DNA of 64,000 nucleotides from Pseudaminobacter soli (ex Li et al. 2025) (GTDB lineage Bacteria; Pseudomonadota; Alphaproteobacteria; Rhizobiales; Rhizobiaceae): assembly GCF_029892515.1 (NCBI RefSeq), contig NZ_JARXVF010000012.1:1-64000 (forward strand). Direction: 5' to 3'. Position numbers and translations under genes: made by a program. The stretch's first letter is position 1. Every line of letters starts with the position of its first letter. The notes under the pieces are model-generated. The model worked only from the letters and a program-made list of their open reading frames with translations. It was not told the DNA's origin and searched no databases. Of this stretch, positions 1-9,380 are shown in pieces.

Positions 1-1
1 C

Positions 2-31
2 GAGCACGGCCAGATCGAAGGCCTGTTCTAA
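2..31 (+). CDS. 3' end of an unidentified gene (partial)
   Basis: Only the last nine codons and a TAA stop are inside the window (…HGQIEGLF). The frame is inferred from the stop followed at once by a strong Rho-independent terminator. Nothing can be said about the product. Confidence 0.45.
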   Translation, partial: EHGQIEGLF

Positions 32-84
32 GCCGCATCCGAGTGCGCCGCGGGCCGCCTGCCCGCAGCCACCGCAATCATCAA

Positions 85-119
85 CGCCGCGCGGACATCT
101 CCGCGCGGCGTTTCTTTTT
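85..119 (+). terminator. Rho-independent terminator of the upstream gene
   Basis: An 11-bp perfect GC-rich stem (CGCCGCGCGGA / TCCGCGCGGCG) with a CATC loop is followed by TTTCTTTTT. It lies 53 nt after the TAA of the partial gene. The stretch from 120 to 400 shows no convincing gene and is read as leader DNA of the next gene. Confidence 0.9.
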
Positions 120-400
120 GCTTGGCGACGCATGCGCCTCGCACAGATTTCTCTCTGAGGTCGCGCCGAAACGTCTTCAATATGCCGGCAAGGAGCTCGC
201 GGCCGGGATAATACCCAAGGATCGCCGGAAGACGGGCGTAGTAAGGCCACAATTGCCGATGAATGTGCAGGCCCAGTGGGTGCGGGGGAACTTGCCGAAC
301 ATCGCAAGCGCACCTTGGTTCGCAGCATGGAATTCCTCGCGAATACGAGTAGGTAAGCGTCGGTTGTTCCAGGCAAGTTTTGTGCGTGGAGTACATCCCT

Positions 401-2122
401 TTGAAAGCTACCAGACTCGCTGATGCCCCCAATGACGCAGGCTCGCTCGAGCAGGAGCTCTGGCTGAGCGTCTCTAATTCGACCAGCCAGCCGACGCCTG
501 CAGCGACGCCGCCCGAAAAGGCCGCCGAGCAGCGCCCGCTAGCGGCGGCGCTCAGCCGCCCGCTCCCCTCGCCTGCCAACCAGAGCACGCCGCCGGTTGC
601 CCCGGCAGCCCAGCAGCCGCAATCCTACCAGCCGCTGTCGCCCCGTCCCGCGATGACGTCCGTCGTCATGCAGACGCTTCCGGCACAGCCGCAGTCCCTG
701 CGCGCCGGGAGCCCGCGTCCAGAACAGCAGGCGCCTCGCGCAGAAGCGCGGCCCCTGCCGCCTTTCCCGCAGCGCCCCGTTGGCGCATCTCCGGCCGCGC
801 AGTCGCCGCAGCTCCGGCAGCCATCTCCTCAGCCGCAGGCGCCTCGTGCCGACGCGTCACGCCCCCTGCCGCCCTTCCCGCAGCGCCCCGCCGGCGCATC
901 CCCGGCCCCGCAAGCGCCCCAGCTTCGTCAGCCATCCGCGCAGCCGCAGATGCCCCGCGCTGACGCCCCGCGCCCGCAGTCGCCTGTCCCGCAGCGTCCC
1001 GTAACCGCAGCTCCCGGCTCGCAGGCGCCGCTTGCGCCCCGCCCGCCGGCAACCCCGGCAGCACAGCTGGCCCACAACCTGCCGCAAGGCCCCCGCGCCG
1101 AACTCCCGCGCAACCTGCCGCAGACGCCTGCTCAGGAAGCCACGGCTGACAATGCCGTCGCTGCGCGCCATTACGACTGGGATTCTTCCCAGATCATGCC
1201 GGCCCCCGAAAAGCCGAAGCTCACGCCTCCGTCCTTCCTCGACAGGGCGTTGGGTGCCACGGAGACGGCGGTGAAGGCGACGCGCGTGATCACCGACAGG
1301 ACCGCCTTGCTTCGCAACATCACCCCGCGCCGCTGGGCGATCGGTGCTGCCGGTGTCGCCGGCATCGCGATCCTGGTCGGCATCGGCGGCACCCTGATGT
1401 TCGACCCGCAGCGTGGCGAGGATCCGGCCCAGGTCGCCGCAGCCGAGCCTGCGACCCCGGCAGCTGAGGCCGCTCCGGAGTCGCAGCAGGTCGCGGAAGC
1501 TCCGCAGATGCAGGCCCCAGCCGCCGAGGCACCCCAGGCCGATCAGCCGACCGCAGCCGCACCTCAGGCCGCCGAGCCCGCCACGACGGCACCTGCCGCC
1601 CCGCAGTTTCAGGCTGCCACCGACGCTCCGTCGCCCGCTCCTGCAAATGCCGGCACGTCGATGATGGACACTGAGGCATCGCCGCCTGCTTCGGCCCCGG
1701 CGACAAACCTGATTGACAGCAACAATGCGCGCTGGACGGGCGCTGGGGCGACCGCCGATGCCTCGCCCTCCCAGCCGGACCAGGCCGCGGCCGACCAGTC
1801 GTCTGACCAGGCTAACGCCGCCGCCGACCAGCCCGAGCCGCGAGCGGCCAAGCCGGACTCGTCGACGACGGCCGGCATCGCCCATGCCAAGCCGGCGAAG
1901 CCCAAGCCCGCCAAGGCAGCCCCGACGCCGACGCCCAGCGCCGGCAGTGCGGTGACCACGATGGGCGTGAAGATGCGCGCCAGCGAAGACAACAATTCCG
2001 ACGTCGTGACCGTGCTTCCGGCCAAGGCCTCGGTCCAGGTCATCAGCTGCAAGGGCTGGTGCAAGATCTCCTACGACGGCAAGGAAGGCTACGTCTTCAA
2101 GCGCTTCCTCAAGCAGGACTGA
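401..2122 (+). CDS. Pro/Gln/Ala-rich membrane-anchored SH3-domain protein
   Basis: The product is about 573 aa with three parts. An N-terminal cytoplasmic half is very rich in Pro, Gln, Ala and Arg. It is followed by one transmembrane helix (around residues 310-330, IGAAGVAGIAILVGIGGTL) and a second low-complexity Ala/Pro linker. The last 60 residues form a bacterial SH3 (SH3_3) fold (TTMGVKMRASEDNNSDVVTV … GWCKISYDGKEGYV). Such SH3 domains usually bind peptidoglycan or periplasmic partners, so a single-pass envelope protein is inferred. Residues about 110-205 hold two to three copies of a unit of roughly 36 aa built on PRADA-RPLPPFPQRP. I chose TTG at 401 because GTGGAG lies 9 nt upstream; in-frame GTG at 386 or TTG at 380 would add a few residues. 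The partner and precise role are unknown. Confidence 0.8.
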   Translation: MKATRLADAPNDAGSLEQELWLSVSNSTSQPTPAATPPEKAAEQRPLAAALSRPLPSPANQSTPPVAPAAQQPQSYQPLSPRPAMTSVVMQTLPAQPQSLRAGSPRPEQQAPRAEARPLPPFPQRPVGASPAAQSPQLRQPSPQPQAPRADASRPLPPFPQRPAGASPAPQAPQLRQPSAQPQMPRADAPRPQSPVPQRPVTAAPGSQAPLAPRPPATPAAQLAHNLPQGPRAELPRNLPQTPAQEATADNAVAARHYDWDSSQIMPAPEKPKLTPPSFLDRALGATETAVKATRVITDRTALLRNITPRRWAIGAAGVAGIAILVGIGGTLMFDPQRGEDPAQVAAAEPATPAAEAAPESQQVAEAPQMQAPAAEAPQADQPTAAAPQAAEPATTAPAAPQFQAATDAPSPAPANAGTSMMDTEASPPASAPATNLIDSNNARWTGAGATADASPSQPDQAAADQSSDQANAAADQPEPRAAKPDSSTTAGIAHAKPAKPKPAKAAPTPTPSAGSAVTTMGVKMRASEDNNSDVVTVLPAKASVQVISCKGWCKISYDGKEGYVFKRFLKQD

Positions 2123-2135
2123 TCCGTTTCTAAAA

Positions 2136-2175
2136 GGTAAGGCGCCGTTCCCGCGGCGCCTTACCGCTCATTTTT
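2136..2175 (+). terminator. Terminator after the SH3-domain gene
   Basis: An 11-bp perfect stem (GGTAAGGCGCC / GGCGCCTTACC) with an 8-nt loop lies 13 nt after the TGA, with a TTTTT run shortly after it. Confidence 0.85.
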
Positions 2176-2290
2176 CCGGCCCGACCGATTCCTTCCTGAA
2201 ATGCATTGCTGTATTGCGGCATGAGCACTTGTCCGCATCCGCGGATTGTTCAAACATCGCATTTAAATCGTTTTATTTGCCGGATAATCA

Positions 2291-3478
2291 ATGCCACTGC
2301 CCATTCTCGCTCTTGCCGTTGCATCCTTCTGCATCGGCACCACTGAATTCGTGATCATGGGCCTCCTGCCGGAAGTCGCGGCGGATCTCGGCGTTTCCAT
2401 TCCCGCCGCCGGCTTGCTGGTCACCGGCTATGCGCTCGGCGTCGTCTTCGGCGCGCCGGTGATTGCCATCGGCACGGCGCATCTGCCGCGCAAGTCGGTT
2501 CTCATTGGCCTCGCCTCGCTCTTCGTGGTGGGCAATCTGCTTTGCGCGATCGCGCCGAACTACTGGCTGCTGATGGCCGCGCGCGTCGTCACCGCGCTGG
2601 GGCATGGCGCCTTCTTCGGCATCGGCTCCGTGGTGGCGGCAAGCCTTGTGCCGGTCAACAAGCGGGCCAGCGCGATCGCCCTGATGTTCGCGGGCCTGAC
2701 TCTGGCCAACATCCTCGGCGTGCCGGGCGGCACCGCGCTCGGCGAAGCGCTGGGCTGGCGTGCAACCTTCTATGCGGTGGTGGGTATCGGCCTGCTTTCG
2801 GTCGCGGCCATTGCCTGGCTGGTCCCCTCGGGCGTCGCCCCACCCAGTGCCGGCGGCATCGCCAGCGAGGTGAAGGTGCTGGGCAAGCTGCAGGTGTGGC
2901 TCTCCATGATCATCTCGGCGCTGGCCTCGGCCAGCCTGTTTGCCGTCTTCACCTACATCAAGCCTATCCTCACCGACGTCACCGGCATTTCCATACCCGC
3001 CGTCACCTGGGTGCTTCTGTTGTTCGGCGCCGGCATGACCGTGGGCAACATCATCGGCGGCAAGCTGGCCGACTGGAAGCTGATGCCCACCGTGCTCGGC
3101 ACGCTCGCGCTGCTGGCGCTGATGTTCGTCGTCATGGTCAAGATCAGCGACATGCCGTCTGCGATGATCCTCACCGTCTTCTTCTGGGGCGTGCTCACCT
3201 TCGTCATCGTGCCGCCCATGCAGATGCGCGTGGTCGAGACCGCGTCGGAGGCACCCAACCTTGCCTCGACCCTCAACCAGGGCGCCTTCAACATGGGCAA
3301 TGCCGCCGGCGCTTGGTTCGGCGGCCTGGCGATCTCGTTCGGCGTGCCCTACCAGTACCTGCCGCTGGTCGGCACGGCCACTGCGGTGATCGCGCTTGGC
3401 GTGGCGTTCGTCTCGGCCCGGCTCGACCGGAGCGGCACGACGCTCGACTATGCCGATCCTCTGCGCAGCACCACCTGA
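2291..3478 (+). CDS. MFS drug/sugar exporter, DHA1 family (YdhP-like)
   Basis: The 395-aa polytopic protein has about 12 hydrophobic segments and belongs to the major facilitator superfamily. The start (IGTTEFVIMGLLPEVAADLG), the segment GHGAFFGIGSVVAAS and the late motif PPMQMRVVETASEAP are typical of the YdhP/AraJ branch of proton-driven exporters, and the length matches E. coli YdhP (about 390 aa). The substrate cannot be read from sequence. The ATG at 2291 has only a weak ribosome-binding site. The gene is monocistronic, lying between a terminator and the trp leader. Confidence 0.85.
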   Translation: MPLPILALAVASFCIGTTEFVIMGLLPEVAADLGVSIPAAGLLVTGYALGVVFGAPVIAIGTAHLPRKSVLIGLASLFVVGNLLCAIAPNYWLLMAARVVTALGHGAFFGIGSVVAASLVPVNKRASAIALMFAGLTLANILGVPGGTALGEALGWRATFYAVVGIGLLSVAAIAWLVPSGVAPPSAGGIASEVKVLGKLQVWLSMIISALASASLFAVFTYIKPILTDVTGISIPAVTWVLLLFGAGMTVGNIIGGKLADWKLMPTVLGTLALLALMFVVMVKISDMPSAMILTVFFWGVLTFVIVPPMQMRVVETASEAPNLASTLNQGAFNMGNAAGAWFGGLAISFGVPYQYLPLVGTATAVIALGVAFVSARLDRSGTTLDYADPLRSTT

Positions 3479-3529
3479 GCGCGAGGAATCCTCTTGCCGA
3501 CCTGCCTTATCGCCGCTATGTAAACTCCC

Positions 3530-3574
3530 ATGATGACGATGTCGCACACGAAGCGTTGGTGGCGGGCCTGCTAA
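3530..3574 (+). CDS. trpL: trp leader peptide (TrpL) with tandem Trp codons
   Basis: A 14-codon ORF, MMTMSHTKRWWRAC, places two adjacent TGG codons (3557-3562) just before a set of alternative hairpins, 119 nt upstream of trpE(G). This is the classic arrangement of a ribosome-mediated attenuator: stalling at the Trp codons when charged tRNA-Trp is scarce favours the antiterminator. Sinorhizobium trpL has three consecutive Trp codons in a similarly sized peptide, and there the released leader RNA is also known to act in trans. The exact start is open, since ATG occurs at 3530, 3533 and 3539. Confidence 0.85.
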   Translation: MMTMSHTKRWWRAC

Positions 3575-3576
3575 AA

Positions 3577-3649
3577 GCGGCCTCGTAAGCGCGTGCGCGC
3601 GAAAAACTTGGTGGCCGCAGGAGTAATCCGGGCGGCCATTTGGTTTTTT
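3577..3649 (+). promoter_or_regulatory. Trp transcription attenuator (antiterminator/terminator)
   Basis: GCGGCC at 3577-3582 can pair with GGCCGC at 3613-3618 to form the antiterminator. Alternatively TGGCCGC (3612-3618) pairs with GCGGCCA (3632-3638) to form the terminator, followed by a T-rich run to 3649. The two structures share the segment 3613-3618 and so exclude each other. The leader peptide stop codon lies at the foot of the first segment. Confidence 0.82.
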
Positions 3650-3692
3650 GGGCTTTCCGGATCCCTGCCGAAAAATGGGAAGGAAACGGGAA

Positions 3693-5882
3693 ATGTCGGT
3701 CGAAACCCTGGAAGATGGTTCGGAACGCTACGTCACCGCGAGTGGCATAGCCGTCACTCGCCAACGTCATGACGCGGTCTACCGCGATGCGATTGAAGCC
3801 TATATCGATGGGCTGAACACGCGGCGCGGTGCGGTCTTCTCCTCCAATTACGAATATCCCGGCCGCTACACCCGTTGGGACACAGCCATCATCGACCCGC
3901 CGATTGCCATCAGCGCGCGCGGCCGCGCCATGCGCATCGAGGCGCTGAATGCACGCGGCGAGGCGCTGCTGGTCGTGATCGCCCCGGCAATCAAGGCGCT
4001 GCCGGAGGTCAAGGTCACCGGCGAGACCAAGCGGCTGATAACGCTTGATGTGGCCAAGGCAGACCGCCCCTTCACCGAGGAAGAGCGCTCCCGCGCGCCC
4101 TCCGTCTTCACGGTCTTACGCGCCATCACCGCCCTGTTCCGCAGCGAGCACGACAGCAATCTCGGCCTCTACGGTGCCTTCGGCTACGACCTCGCCTTCC
4201 AGTTCGATCCCATCGAGCACACGCTGAAGCGGACCGAAAGCCAGCGCGACCTGGTGCTCTATCTGCCCGACGAAATCCTGGTGGTCGACCACCACGCCGC
4301 CAAGGCCTGGCACGACCGTTACGACTATTCCGGCGAAGGCTTTTCCACCGAAGGCCTGCCGCGTTATGGCGACATCGAGCCCTTCCGCCCGTCCGACCGC
4401 ATCCCGCCGCGCGGCGACCATGAGCCGGGCGAATATGCGAAGATCGTCGAGAAGGCCAAGGAAAGCTTTGAACGCGGCGACCTGTTCGAGGTCGTGCCCG
4501 GCCAGATGTTTTATGAGCGCTGCGAGACGGCGCCCTCGGAGATCTCGCGCCGGCTGAAGCGGATAAACCCCTCGCCCTATTCCTTCTTCATCAATCTGGG
4601 CGAAGGCGAATATCTGGTCGGCGCCTCGCCCGAAATGTTCGTGCGCGTCGTTGGCCGCCGGGTCGAGACCTGCCCGATCTCCGGCACCATCAAGCGCGGC
4701 GACGACGCCATTGCCGATGCCGAGCAGATCATCAAGCTGCTCAACTCCAAGAAGGACGAGTCCGAACTCACCATGTGCTCGGACGTCGACCGCAACGACA
4801 AGAGCCGCGTCTGCGAGCCGGGCTCGGTGCGCGTCATCGGCCGGCGCCAGATCGAGATGTATTCGCGCCTAATCCATACGGTCGACCACATCGAGGGCCG
4901 CCTGCGCGAGGACATGGACCCCTTCGACGCCTTCCTCAGCCATGCCTGGGCCGTTACCGTCACCGGGGCGCCGAAGCTCTGGGCCATGCGCTTCATCGAA
5001 AAGCATGAAAAGAGCCCGCGCGCCTGGTATGGCGGGGCCATCGGCATGGTGCACTTCAACGGCGACCTCAACACGGGCCTCACTTTGCGCACGATACGCA
5101 TAAAGGACGGGATCGCCGAGGTACGCGCCGGTGCTACACTGTTGTTCGATTCCATCCCGGAAGAAGAAGAAGCCGAAACCGAACTGAAAGCATCCGCCAT
5201 GCTCTCCGCCATCCGCGACGCCAAGGCCGGCAACATAGCCGCCACCGAACGCCAGTCCGCCCGCGTCGGCGACGGGGTGAAAATCCTGCTGGTCGACCAC
5301 GAGGACTCGTTCGTCCACACGCTGGCCAATTATTTCCGCCAGACGGGCGCGGATGTGTCGACCGTGCGCGCGCCGGTGCCTGACGAGTTGTTCGACCGCC
5401 TCCAGCCCGATCTCGTCGTGCTGTCGCCCGGGCCGGGCATGCCGAAGGATTTCGACACCGCCGCCACGATCAGGAAGGCGCGTTCGCGCGACCTGCCGAT
5501 CTTCGGCGTCTGCCTCGGTCTTCAGGCACTTGCCGAAGCCTATGGCGGCGAGCTGCGGCATCTGCACGTGCCCATGCACGGCAAGCCCTCGCGCATCCGC
5601 GTGTCGCAGCCCGGCATCATCTTCTCGGGTCTGCCTTCGGAGGTCACGGTCGGCCGCTATCATTCGATCTTTGCCGATCCGGCCCGACTGCCGCCGGATT
5701 TCATCGTTACCGCGGAGACGGATGACGGCGTCATCATGGCCTTCGAGCACAAGAACGAGCCGATCGCGGCGGTGCAGTTCCATCCCGAATCGATTATGAC
5801 GCTCGGACAGAATGCCGGCATGCGCATGATCGAGAATGTGGTGGCCCACCTGCCGCGCAAGGCGAAGGAAAAAGCCGCCTGA
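3693..5882 (+). CDS. trpE(G): Anthranilate synthase, fused TrpE-TrpG
   Basis: This 729-aa bifunctional enzyme makes anthranilate from chorismate and glutamine, the first committed step of tryptophan synthesis. Residues 1 to about 510 are the chorismate-binding TrpE part ([42 protein letters not shown]). Residues about 525-729 are the glutamine amidotransferase TrpG part, with oxyanion motif VLSPGPGMP, nucleophile Cys607 in GVCLG, and His697 and Glu699 in FHPES. The single-chain fusion is characteristic of Rhizobiales. The start MSVETLEDG is chosen for the GGAAGGAAACGGG ribosome-binding region and for family length. Expression is set by the trpL attenuator directly upstream. Confidence 0.97.
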   Translation: MSVETLEDGSERYVTASGIAVTRQRHDAVYRDAIEAYIDGLNTRRGAVFSSNYEYPGRYTRWDTAIIDPPIAISARGRAMRIEALNARGEALLVVIAPAIKALPEVKVTGETKRLITLDVAKADRPFTEEERSRAPSVFTVLRAITALFRSEHDSNLGLYGAFGYDLAFQFDPIEHTLKRTESQRDLVLYLPDEILVVDHHAAKAWHDRYDYSGEGFSTEGLPRYGDIEPFRPSDRIPPRGDHEPGEYAKIVEKAKESFERGDLFEVVPGQMFYERCETAPSEISRRLKRINPSPYSFFINLGEGEYLVGASPEMFVRVVGRRVETCPISGTIKRGDDAIADAEQIIKLLNSKKDESELTMCSDVDRNDKSRVCEPGSVRVIGRRQIEMYSRLIHTVDHIEGRLREDMDPFDAFLSHAWAVTVTGAPKLWAMRFIEKHEKSPRAWYGGAIGMVHFNGDLNTGLTLRTIRIKDGIAEVRAGATLLFDSIPEEEEAETELKASAMLSAIRDAKAGNIAATERQSARVGDGVKILLVDHEDSFVHTLANYFRQTGADVSTVRAPVPDELFDRLQPDLVVLSPGPGMPKDFDTAATIRKARSRDLPIFGVCLGLQALAEAYGGELRHLHVPMHGKPSRIRVSQPGIIFSGLPSEVTVGRYHSIFADPARLPPDFIVTAETDDGVIMAFEHKNEPIAAVQFHPESIMTLGQNAGMRMIENVVAHLPRKAKEKAA

Positions 5883-5921
5883 ACCCGCGCGGGGTCGACC
5901 CGCAAACACAATTGACTTAAT

Positions 5922-5967
5922 GAGGCATGGTGGCTGTCGAAGGCAGCAACCATGCCTCGATTTATTT
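5922..5967 (+). terminator. Terminator after trpE(G)
   Basis: A 10-bp stem (GAGGCATGGT / ACCATGCCTC) with an inner GCTG/CAGC pairing is followed by GATTTATTT. It lies 40 nt after the trpE(G) stop. An in-frame GTG start for the next gene would fall inside it, which argues for the later ATG of that gene. Confidence 0.75.
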
Positions 5968-5983
5968 GGCGGTAGGCCGACTG

Positions 5984-6913
5984 ATGAACGAAGCGAAGCG
6001 CACCCTGTCATCCAAGCAGAGGATCGAGCGACTGGCCGCCTGGTCGATCGTGATCGCCTTCGGAGTCATGGGGCTGAAATACGTCGCCTACCACGTGACA
6101 GGCTCGGTGGCCCTCTACTCCGACGCGCTGGAGTCGGTAGTCAACGTCATCGCGTCTGCCGCCGCGCTCTGGGCCATCCGCGTCAGCCATAAGCCGGCGG
6201 ACCAGGACCACCCTTACGGCCACCACAAGGCCGAGTATTTTTCCGCCGTGCTCGAAGGCGTGCTCATCGTTCTGGCGGCGCTGCTCATCCTGCGGGAGGT
6301 GTGGTTCGCCTGGCAGGAGCCGCGCCCGCTGGAACAGCCCTGGCTGGGCCTTGCCATCAACGGGGCCGCAACGGTCATCAATGCGGGCTGGGCGATGCTG
6401 CTGATCCGCACCGGCCGGCAGCATCGTTCGCCCGCTTTGCTCGCCGATGGCCAGCACATCATGACCGACGTCGTCACCTCGGTCGGCGTCACCATCGGCC
6501 TGGTCGCGGCGGTCGTTACCGGCTGGCACTTCCTCGACCCCGCACTCGCCGTCATCGTCGCGCTCAACATCCTCTGGCAGGGCTGGCACGTCATCGGCGC
6601 CTCGCTGCAGGGCCTGATGGACGTCGCCGTCGACCACGAGGAGACGCTGCGCATCCGCGACATCATCTCGTCCAACTCCAAGGGCGCGCTGGAGGTGCAC
6701 GACCTCAAGACGCGCATTGCCGGCCGCGCCGTCTTCATCGAGTTCCATCTGGTGGTCGATTCCGAGATGAGCGTGGGCGACAGCCATGTCATCTGTGACC
6801 GCATCGAGGATGCGCTGAAGGCCGAGATCCCTTCCGTGCGCATCACCATCCATGTCGAGCCGGACGACGAGGCCAAGCTGCCCAAGGGTACGGTGGCGGT
6901 ACCGTTCGCCTGA
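5984..6913 (+). CDS. Cation diffusion facilitator (CDF) metal exporter
   Basis: The 309-aa inner-membrane protein has six predicted helices and a cytoplasmic C-terminal domain (GALEVHDLKTRIAGRAVFIE). Both halves of the tetrahedral metal site are present: YSDALES in helix 2 and ADGQHIMTDVVTS in helix 5. The HPYGHHKAEY loop is also typical. CDF proteins exchange Zn, Fe, Mn or Co/Ni ions for protons. The motif set resembles the FieF/MMT1 group, but the metal cannot be assigned. The ATG at 5984 is preferred over earlier in-frame starts because those lie within the preceding terminator hairpin. Confidence 0.9.
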   Translation: MNEAKRTLSSKQRIERLAAWSIVIAFGVMGLKYVAYHVTGSVALYSDALESVVNVIASAAALWAIRVSHKPADQDHPYGHHKAEYFSAVLEGVLIVLAALLILREVWFAWQEPRPLEQPWLGLAINGAATVINAGWAMLLIRTGRQHRSPALLADGQHIMTDVVTSVGVTIGLVAAVVTGWHFLDPALAVIVALNILWQGWHVIGASLQGLMDVAVDHEETLRIRDIISSNSKGALEVHDLKTRIAGRAVFIEFHLVVDSEMSVGDSHVICDRIEDALKAEIPSVRITIHVEPDDEAKLPKGTVAVPFA

Positions 6914-6916
6914 ACT

Positions 6917-7528
6917 TTACCAATCCTTCTTGAGCCCGCATTCCGAAAGCGCCATCGGGCTCAGCTTGAACATCTTGTCGTCCGAACTGGCGATGTCGAG
7001 CTTGGAACACAAATCGAGGCTCGGCAGCCCGTCGCTCGGATTTGCAAGCGTGATCGTGTCCTCGGTGCCCCGGCGCAAGAAAACCTCCCGCGTCAGCATG
7101 CTGCAGCCGGCATCGGCCGAAGCCTTGGACGTGCAGCGCCACTGATCACCCTCGGGCGAGCAGCTGTAGCGCTGCTGCACCGCGCCATTGCCGTCCCGCG
7201 TCGTCACCGACACCGAGACCGCCGCGCCCTCCGGCCATTCCTGCCGCTTGCCGGTAGCGGCCATCTCGATCGGACCGCGCAACAACCGGATCGACGTCAC
7301 CTGCTGGTCCGGATGCTGATCGAGATGGGCGGCATCGTAGTCGCTGCCGTAACAGAACGGCTCGTTCTGCTTCAGCCGCTTGTGCAGCGGCTCACCAAGA
7401 GCCTTGTCAGGCTCTTCGATCTGGGCGAATTCGGCCTTGCTCAATTGAGAAAAGGCCGCGCGGCCGCCGACGAATACGGCCAGCGCGCAGACAAACGCAG
7501 TACAGATCATTGCCCTGCCAAACGACAC
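6917..7528 (-). CDS. Exported protein of unknown function
   Basis: The product is about 203 aa with an N-terminal signal sequence (MICTAFVCALAVFVGG followed by RAAFSQ) and six or so cysteines in the mature part, suggesting disulphide bonds in the periplasm. No family is recognised. GTG at 7528 is chosen because GGGAGG sits 5 nt upstream; the longer frame from 7558 lacks this. The gene converges on the CDF gene with only 3 nt between stop codons. Confidence 0.7.
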   Translation of the reverse strand: MSFGRAMICTAFVCALAVFVGGRAAFSQLSKAEFAQIEEPDKALGEPLHKRLKQNEPFCYGSDYDAAHLDQHPDQQVTSIRLLRGPIEMAATGKRQEWPEGAAVSVSVTTRDGNGAVQQRYSCSPEGDQWRCTSKASADAGCSMLTREVFLRRGTEDTITLANPSDGLPSLDLCSKLDIASSDDKMFKLSPMALSECGLKKDW

Positions 7529-7677
7529 TGGCACCTCCCAAGGTCGCACTAGGGTCACGAACCTTTCAATATGATCGAAATGGCGTCCTGCCCCTCGCCG
7601 CCAAGCCGTTTCATGCTAGAAAAATGCGCGGTGCGCGCGATTTGCGCCGCTTCCGCTTTTGGGCGAAGGAGGTTTTC

Positions 7678-8124
7678 ATGCGTCGCAGGGAAATGTTTCG
7701 CGCGATACTGGCCGGCGCCGGCGCTGTTGTCGGCTTGCGCCAGGCAAGTGCAGCGGCAGCACCGGACACCCCGCCGCTCGTGCCAAAAGTCGCCTACCAC
7801 TTGGCCGATCTCGAGAAGGTCGGCTTCGTGCTCGGCAACATCCGCAACCATTACACAGGCCTCGACGGCCGCGTCGAAATCGCCCTGGTGGTGCATGGCC
7901 CTGCATTGGCCGCCTTCCGCGGAGAGGGCCTGTCGTCCGGCCTCTCCAACCGTTTTGCCGGGCTGGTGAAGGACGGCCTGTCTCCCTTCGCCTGCGCCAA
8001 CACCATGATGTCGATGGGGATGATGCTCACCGACCTCCTGCCGGGCTTTGCCAACGCCGACACCGGCGGCGTGGTGAAGCTCGCCGAGCTGCAATCGCAG
8101 GGCTACGCCTATATCAGGCCATAG
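7678..8124 (+). CDS. DsrE-family-like exported protein
   Basis: This 148-aa protein starts with a Tat-like signal (RRREMFRAILAGAGAVVG). The mature part (VGFVLGNIRNHYTGLDGRVE, IALVVHGPALAAF, CANTMMSMGM) resembles the periplasmic DsrE/DsrF-like fold, in which a short-chain flavodoxin-like core often carries a single functional cysteine. Start choice is firm: GAAGGAGG lies 6 nt before ATG. Related proteins are linked to sulfur relay or redox chemistry, but no partner gene is adjacent. Confidence 0.75.
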   Translation: MRRREMFRAILAGAGAVVGLRQASAAAAPDTPPLVPKVAYHLADLEKVGFVLGNIRNHYTGLDGRVEIALVVHGPALAAFRGEGLSSGLSNRFAGLVKDGLSPFACANTMMSMGMMLTDLLPGFANADTGGVVKLAELQSQGYAYIRP

Positions 8125-8287
8125 CGCGGAACCCGAAATCGTGATCGAGCCGCGCGCTCTCACCGTTCGCCTGACGCGAGGAATCGCGTAAGGAGGGGCG
8201 ACTTCGCGTCCCGCCGGGATGCGCCGTCATGGCGGCCAAAAGGCCGCGCCGGACGAGCTCCTCGCCCGGCCGAAGCACGGAGCATCC

Positions 8288-9376
8288 ATGGAAACGCCAG
8301 CGCAACCCACCGCCTCGGAGCCGATGTCCGACCTGGCGCCCGGTCTGCAATGGGGTTTTATCCTGCTGCTTTCCGCCATTCTGGCCGGGGCTCTCGAACT
8401 CGGCCACCTGCCCGCAGCACTGCTGATCGGCCCGATGGTCGCGGCGATCGTCGCGGGCATCAACGGCGCCACCGTGCGCCTGCCGCGCCCGATCTTCTTC
8501 TCCGCGCAAGCCGTCATCGGCTGCCTGGTCGCCTCCTCCATCGAGTTCGAGATCTTCGTCTCCTTCGCACATGACTGGCCGCTTTTCGTCGGCGCGGTGC
8601 TGGCAACGCTGATGGCCTCGAGCTTTCTCGGCTGGCTGATCAGCCGCTGGAAGATCCTCCCCGGCACCACCGCCGTCTGGGGCACCGCACCAGGCGCCTC
8701 CACCGCCATGGTGCTGATGGCCGGCGCCTTCGGCGCGGATGCGCGGCTGGTCGCCTTCATGCAATATCTGCGCGTCATCTTCGTCTCGGTCAGCGCCGCC
8801 GTCATCGCCCGGCTCTGGGTCGACACTTCCGGCGTCCAGCTGCCGCCCGTGCCCTGGTTTCCGGCAATCCAATGGCTGCCCTTCCTGTCTACAATCGGCG
8901 TCGCGATCGTCGGCGGCCTTGTCGGCCGCTGGCTGCGCCTGCCGTCGCCCTTCTTCCTCGGCAGCATGATCTTGGGCGTGGCGCTCCATCTCGGCGGCCT
9001 GGTCACCTTCCAGCTGCCGCAATGGCTCTTGGCCATCAGCTACGCGCTGGTCGGCTGGACCGTCGGGCTGAATTTCACGCGCAGCATCCTCATCCACGCC
9101 ACGCGCGCCCTGCCGCAGATCGTCATGTCGATCCTGGCGCTGATGGTCTTCTGCGGCGGACTGGCCTGGGTGCTCAGCCACTATCTCGGTATCGATCCGC
9201 TCACCGCCTATCTGGCGACCAGCCCCGGCGGCATGGACTCGGTAGCGATCATCGCCGCCGCCTCCAGCAACGTGAACCTCTCATTCATCATGGCGCTGCA
9301 GACCGCCCGCTTCCTGTTCGTGCTGATTTTCGGACCCTCGGTCGCACGCCTGGTGGCACGGCTGGTGAAGGATTGA
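8288..9376 (+). CDS. AbrB-family (duplicated domain) membrane protein
   Basis: The 362-aa hydrophobic protein has two copies of the AbrB/GRP-like membrane module, each around a PGG/PGA turn (GTAPGASTAMVLMAGAFGAD and TSPGGMDSVAIIAAASS). NCBI-style names for the family include AbrB family transcriptional regulator and ammonia monooxygenase; both are historical and neither is supported here. It is better treated as a putative transporter or permease. The ATG at 8288 follows ACGGAG; longer in-frame starts back to 8219 are possible. Confidence 0.75.
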   Translation: METPAQPTASEPMSDLAPGLQWGFILLLSAILAGALELGHLPAALLIGPMVAAIVAGINGATVRLPRPIFFSAQAVIGCLVASSIEFEIFVSFAHDWPLFVGAVLATLMASSFLGWLISRWKILPGTTAVWGTAPGASTAMVLMAGAFGADARLVAFMQYLRVIFVSVSAAVIARLWVDTSGVQLPPVPWFPAIQWLPFLSTIGVAIVGGLVGRWLRLPSPFFLGSMILGVALHLGGLVTFQLPQWLLAISYALVGWTVGLNFTRSILIHATRALPQIVMSILALMVFCGGLAWVLSHYLGIDPLTAYLATSPGGMDSVAIIAAASSNVNLSFIMALQTARFLFVLIFGPSVARLVARLVKD

Positions 9377-9380
9377 GGCG

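Noticed and set aside
857-1885. Long minus-strand open frame inside the SH3-domain gene
   Set aside because: It is Arg/Gly-rich and a mirror of the GC-skewed Pro/Ala codons of the real gene, with no ribosome-binding site or family signal.
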